A DNA stretch of 64,000 nucleotides from Pedobacter sp. ASV28 (GTDB taxonomy: Bacteria; Bacteroidota; Bacteroidia; Sphingobacteriales; Sphingobacteriaceae). The first letter of the stretch is position 1; every line of letters starts with the position of its first letter. The notes under the pieces are model-generated. The model did not search any database and was not told where the DNA came from. It was given only the letters and a program-made list of their open reading frames with translations. Positions 18,756 through 26,137 of the stretch are shown in pieces. The DNA lies in assembly GCF_016428855.1 (NCBI RefSeq), contig NZ_JAELTN010000023.1:1-64000 (forward strand). Reading direction: 5' to 3'. Position numbers and translations under genes: made by a program.

Positions 18756-20882
18756 CTATTTATTTTTTGGTATGGCCTGAACCCAAGTTCTAAGAAACTG
18801 TCTCTTTTTATCAGTTGCTGGTGGCAATTGATGCGTCAAAAGCATTTCACTCATTCTTCTTGTTAATTTTCGTTGTTGTGGTGCTTTTATGGGATAGGGC
18901 TTCGATTCTACACTAGAATCACAGTGGTCTTCACATCCAGCAAGACTTACGCTATCCATGTTAGGTTTTTGATAATGAGCAAATAATTCATTCACAAAAT
19001 TACTATCCAATCCAGCCTGTAATAGCTCATCTTTATCATAATGTGTGGCCCCCCTAGTTAATTTTACAGTATTTACTACTATAGGATTTTTTAGAACTAG
19101 TTCTTGCATTTGAATATATTCTTTTTGACCTTTAACTTGTGATTTCATTGCTTGACTACTGGCATACTTTCCATTTGGACACAAGAAACTTATTTGTTCT
19201 TCAGTGAGTTCTATCTCTTTCAAATATTCAATAGGTACCAAGGCACGTGAAACTTTATTTACCAAGGTACAAAAAAGATAAGCGGTTCGAACGCTCTTGT
19301 ATAAATCTCTTTCGTTTCCATTTCGTATAAATGTATCAAGTTGTATATTCGAAATACCCCTGTGGTCCCTATAAGGGGTAGTATGATGGATCATTTCGTC
19401 CACAAAACTTACCCGACCGCGTTCGGGTATTCTTGTTGCTTCTATTTGTCCCGGTATTGGAAGACGTGTTCTTTCACTAGCTAAATCGCTAAAAAATTCA
19501 ACTGGGAGTTTAGGTTTTATATGACTATCATGCTCCTCGACAACCATTGGATTAAGAATATATTCTGGCCCAACCAGTTCATGATCGGGATTATTGAAGT
19601 TTAAATTTACAAATAGCGATCGTCCAATAGTGTCTTTATGAAATCCAACAGCATCTGCTGGACGCTCATAATAAAAATCAACATCCACGATAACCCTCCA
19701 TTGATCATCAACCAATTCATTACGCTGGATGTAATCTAATTGACCAGATTGTTCAAGCGTATGTCGAATGTTCTCTTTAATAGCATTTTGAAGTCCTTCA
19801 TTATCCGCAATCAGGCCATAACCCGGAGCTAATCCATTAGGCACGACCAGTATGGGCGCCGTTAAACTCAAGGCTAAATTTCCGTCAGGAAAGCTAACTT
19901 CTACGGTACCAAGCCGATAAACATGTTTTCTTTCCCTTTCATCTATCCCTGTTATCTTTTGATCAAGTTCTTTCATTAATTCAGCCTGTAATTGAAAATG
20001 CTCTTCAGAAAGCTGTTCTACTTTAGGTCTAGAGAGTTTATTTAAACTAGCCGCGTCAGCAGTTTGACGTATTACTTCCCAATCGTCTTTCGTAATCTCT
20101 ACCCAAACAAGATCACCAACATATTGCGGTGCACCTGGTATTCCAGAGTATTTTGCAACCCAAGCTTTATTTTTTGGAGAAAGGGAAATCATAAATTGTG
20201 TATCAGTATCAATTCTGTAATACTTCACCATCTCTTTAGCCAGGCCAGCAGGAAGTTGATCGGAAGCAATGTGTTCCCTATGAAAACTATTGGAATTTGA
20301 GAATCGAACCCTTTGATATGCCTTCGAACTGTTCTTTGGGGTTTTAAATGACGTTGGTTTAGCTTGATTGGCATTCTGGGCCCTCCCTCCCATCATATCT
20401 GCCTCTTTCTCTAAGCCTGTGTCATCATTGACCGGAACCGTTCCCTTTAGCTGCATCGTTGGTTTCACACGTCCCTGCTTTTGCTGCACCACATGCCAAG
20501 CTTCGTGCGGTAAATGTTTTTCCTGCCCCGAGGCAATGTGAATATCGGTTCCCTGGGCATAGGCATGCGCCTGCAAAGTAGCCGGTTGGGTGGAATTGTA
20601 ATGTACTTTTACATTGTCCATGCAGTAACCAGAAAGATGTTCAACACCACTTTTCAGGTTATCGGGCAAGCCTGTATTATTTTCTTCTTTTTGTAAAGGT
20701 TCTTCCTCCTCAACCCCATTCTGGGCAGTACTAAATTTTCCCTGAAACAGCTCCTCTTCTACTGGTTGACGTTGGGCAGTTTTATCCTTATAGCTTTGTA
20801 AAATGGCATTTACCGGAGCCTGTTTGTTTACCTTAGCCTGTATAGATTGAGGCATTTTGGCATGTTTTGTATGTTTTTTCAT
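18756..20882 (-). CDS. eCIS-core (DUF4157) cargo protein with 2OG-Fe(II) oxygenase-like C-terminal domain
   Basis: A 708-residue protein. Residues 1-165 match the other two cargo proteins: leader [18 protein letters not shown], one acidic QGKF repeat, and the eCIS-core domain with HEAWH at 126-130 and GLEKEAD near 156. The C-terminal domain differs. Residues 413-417 read GFHKD (an HxD motif) in a beta-rich stretch. About 80 residues on comes [16 protein letters not shown] (493-508), giving a distal His plus Arg. This HxD...H...R order matches the 2OG-Fe(II) oxygenase fold, especially the family with an LDDxxxxHxxTPI-like strand. The activity is inferred, not shown. No signal peptide is present; export would be through the eCIS. 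The first of three cargo genes before the ATPase gene, it is read last. Confidence 0.75.
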   Translation of the reverse strand: MKKHTKHAKMPQSIQAKVNKQAPVNAILQSYKDKTAQRQPVEEELFQGKFSTAQNGVEEEEPLQKEENNTGLPDNLKSGVEHLSGYCMDNVKVHYNSTQPATLQAHAYAQGTDIHIASGQEKHLPHEAWHVVQQKQGRVKPTMQLKGTVPVNDDTGLEKEADMMGGRAQNANQAKPTSFKTPKNSSKAYQRVRFSNSNSFHREHIASDQLPAGLAKEMVKYYRIDTDTQFMISLSPKNKAWVAKYSGIPGAPQYVGDLVWVEITKDDWEVIRQTADAASLNKLSRPKVEQLSEEHFQLQAELMKELDQKITGIDERERKHVYRLGTVEVSFPDGNLALSLTAPILVVPNGLAPGYGLIADNEGLQNAIKENIRHTLEQSGQLDYIQRNELVDDQWRVIVDVDFYYERPADAVGFHKDTIGRSLFVNLNFNNPDHELVGPEYILNPMVVEEHDSHIKPKLPVEFFSDLASERTRLPIPGQIEATRIPERGRVSFVDEMIHHTTPYRDHRGISNIQLDTFIRNGNERDLYKSVRTAYLFCTLVNKVSRALVPIEYLKEIELTEEQISFLCPNGKYASSQAMKSQVKGQKEYIQMQELVLKNPIVVNTVKLTRGATHYDKDELLQAGLDSNFVNELFAHYQKPNMDSVSLAGCEDHCDSSVESKPYPIKAPQQRKLTRRMSEMLLTHQLPPATDKKRQFLRTWVQAIPKNK

Positions 20883-21026
20883 CCGTATAAATTTTGTTTT
20901 TCACGAGTTCCCATTGCTTAAATAGAAAGAAATAGCGATGTGGAGGAAAAGAAAAAATGTGTTTATTTTCGTATACTTTATAAATTGGACATCGATTATT
21001 CAAAAGACTTCAATATCTTAATCATC

Positions 21027-23195
21027 CTACATAGCTTCCCATCTTCGAATTTTTTCAGTAGTAAGGAATTCGCCAAGCTCCTCAAGTGTCAAATCAGAAA
21101 TAAAGTCATCACTATTCGGATAAGCTTTTTTTAGATCTTTCAGCAATTGGAATAATACAGGTTTATGATGCGTTTCTTCGCTTGGTACCATATCTCCATG
21201 TTCCCATTTCGATATACTTCCTTTTAGGACGAATTCGCCAAGATCATAATTATTAAGCATATCCAAATGCATTTGCTGCAAATTTGGATATATTATAAAA
21301 GCTGCCCGTAACCATAATACTAATCTTTGGTTTTTACGAAACTCTGGGCTATTTTTATATGCTATTTGTTTTGTATCTATGGCATCTTTAGTATAACTAT
21401 CAAAAAAATCACTGACTAAAATATAGGGAATACCCAGTGCTTCAAATCTACTTTTTAAGCGCATTAAATGTGCATTTCCCATATTTGCAAAGGCAAATGA
21501 GCCTTGCTTTTGTGCTTCCAATATTCTTACGAACATATGTTCGTCTCGGTAATCATCTGCTTTCCATCCTACTCTATCACCTCCCCTAATTTTATCACGA
21601 TTCTCGGTATTGTCCAACTTTGCATACTCTAGGGAAGCTCGCTGTTTTGCCGCGTCATAGAGAAATTGGCACACGTTTATTTTAATATTAGTTTCTTTTT
21701 CTTGTCCTATCCATGCCCTCTTTTTAAAGTAGCCCCAAGACTTTGATACACTATCCGCATTAGGCAATGGCTCAAAATTAAGTTTCGAAATTTCAACAGC
21801 AAAAACTTTTTCGAAAAGGTCTTCAATTGCAGCCAACATCTCAGCCTGTGGATCATAACCAATTGAAGGAGCCGATACTGCCCCGGTAGGTTTCCAGTAT
21901 TCCTCTTCGCCTCCTTCACCATGAACGATTAGACGCTTAGTACCTCCTCTTTCTTCCCTAATACTGGTATCTCCCCTTGGTATTTTAGGTAAGCTTGGTG
22001 CAGCTCCTCCTTCAACCGTTGGTACCCGAACGAGAATACGCCACATTTCAAGAGCACGTAATAACTTTGAAGAGTTTTCATCAAGCCCGGTATCGTTATC
22101 TTTTTCCAATTCATCTTTTATCATTTCATCTGAATTCCAACCACTTCGTGCTTCATCAAGAATAGGCGCTGTAATATTACTTGCAGCTTTGATTTGACTA
22201 CCTTTTACAGCCGAATGATGTTCTCCAAATACAAAGAAACGGGTATTTAAATAAGGAATTCTGTACCACAAGGCACGGGGTCTAATCAATCCGAAATTAC
22301 CCGGAACATTTTTATCTATATGGTCTAAAGCTTCTTCCTTGTTTTCATAATACCTTAAATACTCATCTTCAATTGCATCTTTTAATACAGGAGAAGATTT
22401 TTCGTCAGATTCTGGTGTAAAAACTACATTGTTTATCAATACCTTCCTTTGAATAGACTTTACATTATTGATGTCAAGCGTAGAATTCAATGGTTTATTT
22501 ATATAGTCATCAACCTTCATTTGCAACGCCTTTGTTCCCATTACATCCGCCTCTTTCTCCAAGCCAGCATCATCATTAACCGGAACTGTTGCCTTCATCT
22601 GCATGGTCGGTTTTACTCTTCCCTGCTTTTGCTGCACCACATGCCATGCTTCATGTGGTAAGTATTTTTCCTGCCCGGGTGCGATGTGGATATCGGTTCC
22701 CTGTGCGTAGGCATGCGCCTGCAAGGTGGCCGGTTGGGCAGAGTTGTAGTGTACTTTTACGTCGTCCATACGGTAACCAGAAAGATGTTCAACACCACTT
22801 TTCAGGTTATCGGGTAGCCCTGTATTGTTTTCCATTTTTTGCAAAGGTCCTTCCTCCTCAGCCTGAAGCTGGGCAGTACTAAACTTTCCCTGCAGCAGCT
22901 CCTCTTCTTCGGCACTTTTTAGTTGGGCAGTATCCAATTTGCCTTGCAATAATTCCTCCTCTTCAGGGCTTTGCAATTGCATGGTTTCAAATTTACCCTG
23001 AATGGGCTCTTCTTCCTCCAGCTCCATTTTCTGAACAGCTTCAAACTTGCCCTGCAACAACTCCTCTTCTTCTGCCGATTGGCGTTGGGCAGTTTTATCT
23101 CTATAGCTTTGTAAAATGGCGTTTACCGGAGCCTGTTTGTTTGCCTTAGCCTGTATGGCTTTAGGCATTTCGGCATATTTTGCAGTTGTTTTCAT
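21027..23195 (-). CDS. eCIS-core (DUF4157) cargo protein with TraB/Tiki/EreA-like C-terminal domain
   Basis: A 722-residue protein. Residues 1-225 are nearly identical to the upstream cargo protein: leader, four acidic QGKF/L repeats (41-121), and the eCIS-core domain with HEAWH at 181-185 and GLEKEADVMG at 211-220. The C-terminal part has FGEHHSAVKG (323-332), YRDEHMFVRILE (549-560) and NMGNAHLMRL (571-580). The order GxxH, RDxxM, GxxHL is the signature of the TraB/Tiki/EreA/ChaN fold, which includes proteases and esterases and occurs in secreted toxins. The natural substrate is unknown. A scar precedes its start codon (see 23203-23360). Confidence 0.78.
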   Translation of the reverse strand: MKTTAKYAEMPKAIQAKANKQAPVNAILQSYRDKTAQRQSAEEEELLQGKFEAVQKMELEEEEPIQGKFETMQLQSPEEEELLQGKLDTAQLKSAEEEELLQGKFSTAQLQAEEEGPLQKMENNTGLPDNLKSGVEHLSGYRMDDVKVHYNSAQPATLQAHAYAQGTDIHIAPGQEKYLPHEAWHVVQQKQGRVKPTMQMKATVPVNDDAGLEKEADVMGTKALQMKVDDYINKPLNSTLDINNVKSIQRKVLINNVVFTPESDEKSSPVLKDAIEDEYLRYYENKEEALDHIDKNVPGNFGLIRPRALWYRIPYLNTRFFVFGEHHSAVKGSQIKAASNITAPILDEARSGWNSDEMIKDELEKDNDTGLDENSSKLLRALEMWRILVRVPTVEGGAAPSLPKIPRGDTSIREERGGTKRLIVHGEGGEEEYWKPTGAVSAPSIGYDPQAEMLAAIEDLFEKVFAVEISKLNFEPLPNADSVSKSWGYFKKRAWIGQEKETNIKINVCQFLYDAAKQRASLEYAKLDNTENRDKIRGGDRVGWKADDYRDEHMFVRILEAQKQGSFAFANMGNAHLMRLKSRFEALGIPYILVSDFFDSYTKDAIDTKQIAYKNSPEFRKNQRLVLWLRAAFIIYPNLQQMHLDMLNNYDLGEFVLKGSISKWEHGDMVPSEETHHKPVLFQLLKDLKKAYPNSDDFISDLTLEELGEFLTTEKIRRWEAM
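22833..23075 (-). repeat. Acidic QGK repeats in cargo gene 2
   Basis: Codons 41-121 encode four units of about 18-19 residues, each EEEELLQGKF or a close variant plus a Gln-rich tail (such as STAQLQ), then a half unit EEGPLQK. They lie between the N-terminal leader and the eCIS-core domain, and are identical in protein sequence to those in the gene at 23378-25516. The third cargo gene has only about one and a half units. Confidence 0.9.
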
Positions 23196-23202
23196 TCTTA
23201 TC

Positions 23203-23360
23203 CATTTTTAAGTATTTGCATAATAGCTTCGGTTTTGCCTACCGGCAAAAACCTTAGTGCACAGCACCTTTCCATCCATCAAATTCGGTATAAGGGCGAT
23301 CCAAGTCTTTATGTGGAGACAGGTAGTTTCATTTTCTAATTGAAGTTTGTATAAATTCAT
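23203..23360 (-). pseudogene. Scar with the 5' end of an eCIS ATPase gene joined to the 3' end of an amidase gene
   Basis: The minus strand from 23360 reads MNLYKLQLEN, similar to the ATPase start MKNMYKMKLS. After a frameshift it reads LDRPYTEFDGWKGAVH, matching ATPase residues 84-99 (LDRPYTEFGGWKGTLH). It then passes a hairpin at 23231-23253 and ends as TEAIMQILKNG-stop, matching the amidase C-terminus (TAIQQIIKNG-stop). The spacing TAAGAATG to the next cargo start is the same as at the intact amidase-cargo junction. This is the remains of a tandemly duplicated amidase-cargo-ATPase unit after deletion. Confidence 0.8.
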
Positions 23361-23377
23361 TAACTTGTTAGTATAAC

Positions 23378-25516
23378 TTACCTTCTTTCCCGTAAAACCG
23401 TCATTACTCCTGGTTCCGATGCTGTTAATTTGATTAATGGGTAAGCATTTGTCATGGGAGTGGTAAGTGAAAAACCCCCTATTTCTCTCGGAACACCAGT
23501 TTTTGGAATAATGATTGCATTAAGGTGTTCATCTGCAAATATTGTTGTATGAGGAAGCTGTGGCCTTAGGGTTTCACGGATCTGATGTGCAATCCTTTCT
23601 AGCGCCAAACTCGCTTTTGGAGATAGGGAAGGATGCCTGAGAAGTTCCAATGCTGTTTTGGGCATCATCGATAAGGCAGATTTTGCAGCAGTACCTTTTT
23701 TGAATTTTTTTGAGGTAGAAAGGAGTTCTTCGGCCATTTTTATGATATCCTCTGGGACACCACTTACCGTAACATGTTGTGGTGCTTGTTTGAACGGAAT
23801 GTTATCTGCTTTGAATGTGTTAAAGTATGAGTTAAATTTACCCAATGCTTCATGGGCAGTACCAATTACAGGTACTAATCTACCTTCCGTTGTTGGTGCC
23901 ACTGTTGGCCAGGTTTCTTTTTTCCTATTTTCCCGTTTCTGAATTTCTACATTAGGGCTTTCTATATTTATTCCTCCATCCATCGCCCTACTTGCAATTT
24001 CAAGTGGCAAGGGTTTTTTTAATCCATTTAATAAGCCTTCCCTTTCAGAGAAAACATTGTCGATAGCGAGATTGCCATAAGGTGTGGTAACAAGAGGGGT
24101 TCGTTTGAAATAGGTTAGCATTTCAGTCAATTTTATTAATTTTTGTACATCATCACCTGTTGCACCCTTTGCCGTGTATCTAAATCGTTTTTTTAAACTT
24201 ACCCATACTCTCCCCCCTTCTGTTTCTGTACCCCATTTAGGTCCAGCCTGTTCGCCCATAGTAATCTCCGGCCACGCTTCATAGCTTGGAACTTCACTTT
24301 CGCTGGTTGGTTCATGGAAGGGCTTACCCTGAAGTCTCACCAAAACAAACTTGTTCATCTTTTCTCTCATGATGGCATTAGCTGCTAATGAATGCCATGC
24401 GTCTTCTACTTCGTGCCATGAGTGGAGTCCAATAGTTCGTACCAGATCATGGTTATTCCAGTCATCTGCTAATATCACTTTTCTCAAGCAACTCGATACA
24501 GAACTTGGAACTCCTGCTAACTGCTCCAATATACCCTCCCAATGTGATAATACAGTTAGCAATTTGGATTGTTTGGCTATTCCCTCTTCGTCAGTTTCAT
24601 GTAATTCGGTTACTTGATCCAAATAATAGTGTACCATTGTTAAATATTCCCCTGCCTTTTCTACCGTATCCTCATCAACTTCATCAAATACCATCTTCAT
24701 GTCGTCTATTACTGTGCGGAAATCTTCATATATTTCCAACAACCTTACCGAAGCAAGTTGAACTACTTTTCGTTGCACACGATTGGCGGATGGATGAAAA
24801 GTTTTTGAAGTAATCAGATGTCGAGTAGTGGTATTACTTAGTTGTGCGGCCTTGGCCCCCATTACATCCGCCTCTTTCTCCAAGCCAGCATCATCATTAA
24901 CCGGAACTGTTGCCTTCATCTGCATGGTCGGTTTTACTCTTCCCTGCTTTTGCTGCACCACATGCCATGCTTCATGCGGTAAGTGTTTTTCCTGCCCGGG
25001 TGCGATGTGGATATCGGTTCCCTGTGCGTAGGCATGCGCCTGCAAGGTGGCCGGTTGGGCAGAGTTGTAGTGTACTTTTACGTCGTCCATACGGTAACCA
25101 GAAAGATGTTCAACACCACTTTTCAGGTTATTGGGTAGCCCTGTATTGTTTTCCATTTTTTGCAAAGGTCCTTCCTCCTCAGCCTGAAGCTGGGCAGTAC
25201 TAAACTTTCCCTGCAGCAGCTCCTCTTCTTCGGCACTTTTTAGTTGGGCAGTATCCAATTTGCCTTGCAACAATTCCTCCTCTTCAGGGCTTTGCAATTG
25301 CATGGTTTCAAATTTACCCTGAATGGGCTCTTCTTCCTCCAGCTCCATTTTCTGAACAGCTTCAAACTTGCCCTGCAACAACTCCTCTTCTTCTGCCGAT
25401 TGGCGTTGGGCAGTTTTATCTTTATAGCTTTGTAAAATGGTGTTTACCGGAGCCTGTTTGTTTGCCTTAGCCTGTATGGCTTGAGGTATTTCGGTATTTT
25501 TTGCAATGGTTTTCAT
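23378..25516 (-). CDS. eCIS-core (DUF4157) cargo protein with unrecognised C-terminal domain
   Basis: A 712-residue protein, the first cargo gene after the amidase (start 3 bases past its stop). Leader, four acidic QGK repeats (41-121), and eCIS-core domain with HEAWH at 181-185 are nearly identical to the next cargo gene; residues 33-128 match it exactly. From about residue 226 the sequences diverge completely. The C-terminal ~485 residues include a helical part (LLEIYEDFRTVIDDMKMVF) and a later alpha/beta part (GTAHEALGKFN, TIFADEHLNAIIIPKTGVP). I recognise no family or active site. It is probably another payload loaded by the shared N-terminus. Confidence 0.72.
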   Translation of the reverse strand: MKTIAKNTEIPQAIQAKANKQAPVNTILQSYKDKTAQRQSAEEEELLQGKFEAVQKMELEEEEPIQGKFETMQLQSPEEEELLQGKLDTAQLKSAEEEELLQGKFSTAQLQAEEEGPLQKMENNTGLPNNLKSGVEHLSGYRMDDVKVHYNSAQPATLQAHAYAQGTDIHIAPGQEKHLPHEAWHVVQQKQGRVKPTMQMKATVPVNDDAGLEKEADVMGAKAAQLSNTTTRHLITSKTFHPSANRVQRKVVQLASVRLLEIYEDFRTVIDDMKMVFDEVDEDTVEKAGEYLTMVHYYLDQVTELHETDEEGIAKQSKLLTVLSHWEGILEQLAGVPSSVSSCLRKVILADDWNNHDLVRTIGLHSWHEVEDAWHSLAANAIMREKMNKFVLVRLQGKPFHEPTSESEVPSYEAWPEITMGEQAGPKWGTETEGGRVWVSLKKRFRYTAKGATGDDVQKLIKLTEMLTYFKRTPLVTTPYGNLAIDNVFSEREGLLNGLKKPLPLEIASRAMDGGINIESPNVEIQKRENRKKETWPTVAPTTEGRLVPVIGTAHEALGKFNSYFNTFKADNIPFKQAPQHVTVSGVPEDIIKMAEELLSTSKKFKKGTAAKSALSMMPKTALELLRHPSLSPKASLALERIAHQIRETLRPQLPHTTIFADEHLNAIIIPKTGVPREIGGFSLTTPMTNAYPLIKLTASEPGVMTVLRERR
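25154..25396 (-). repeat. Acidic QGK repeats in cargo gene 1
   Basis: The same four-and-a-half units as in cargo gene 2, at codons 41-121. The two arrays encode identical residues, indicating recent duplication or gene conversion. Confidence 0.9.
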
Positions 25517-25518
25517 TC

Positions 25519-26076
25519 TTATCCGTTTTTAATGATCTGCTGAATAGCAGTTACATGAAGCTTGGCGATCCGTTCTTTACCTTCTTGAGACAATATAAAT
25601 TCACAGTCTTTCCAAGTGTCCATAAATAAGTTTTCGGTAAGTACAGATGGACATTTTGCCTGTCTTAGGATCTGGAAGTTCTCTGATTTCACCCCTCTAT
25701 TTTTAAATTCGGGCAATGCTTTACTGGCCACTTGGGCAAATATCTGGGCATAAGCTTTAGATACTTCGGAAGAGGGGTAATGAAAAACTTCCCATCCAGT
25801 TCCACCACCGGCATTGGCATGCACCGAAACCAGTATACATTTTATTCCCTTGCTGTAATAGACGTTAGCGCGGTTTGCCCTTTCCGCCAAAGAAACATCT
25901 GTAGTTTCCGGTACAATAACTTGATGCTCTATATCCAACTGCTGAAGTTCCGCAGCAATAAGCGCTACCATTTCCCGGTTAAATTTCCATTCTAGCAGCT
26001 GCTTGCCATTTGGCCATACTGGCGAGCGTTTGCCCGGTGTTTCGGCTCCGTGTCCATTGTCTAGTAGTATTTTCAT
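25519..26076 (-). CDS. N-acetylmuramoyl-L-alanine amidase, eCIS-associated
   Basis: A 185-residue Amidase_3 domain with no signal peptide. Zinc ligands and catalytic residues line up: His9 in LDNGHG, Glu35 in FNREM, His86 in VSVHANAG and Glu148 in VLTENLFMD. It cleaves the amide bond between muramic acid and the stem peptide. Being cytosolic and inside the eCIS operon, between tape measure and cargo, it may help lyse the producer or accompany the particle. Its last ten residues are found again in the relic at 23203. Confidence 0.9.
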   Translation of the reverse strand: MKILLDNGHGAETPGKRSPVWPNGKQLLEWKFNREMVALIAAELQQLDIEHQVIVPETTDVSLAERANRANVYYSKGIKCILVSVHANAGGGTGWEVFHYPSSEVSKAYAQIFAQVASKALPEFKNRGVKSENFQILRQAKCPSVLTENLFMDTWKDCEFILSQEGKERIAKLHVTAIQQIIKNG

Positions 26077-26137
26077 GAGCGTATTATTTTTTAATAGTGA
26101 ACAAGTATGTTTTACGGCTTGGGGTCATGCAGCCCTT

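Noticed and set aside
23231..23253. Hairpin GGTTTTTGCC-GGTA-GGCAAAACC taken as a terminator
   Set aside because: No T run follows on the minus strand and it lies within the fused relic, so it is more likely part of the scar.
24910..25203. 97-residue plus-strand frame, near identical to one at 22589-22882
   Set aside because: Both are antisense shadows of the duplicated cargo N-termini. Their similarity only reflects the gene duplication.
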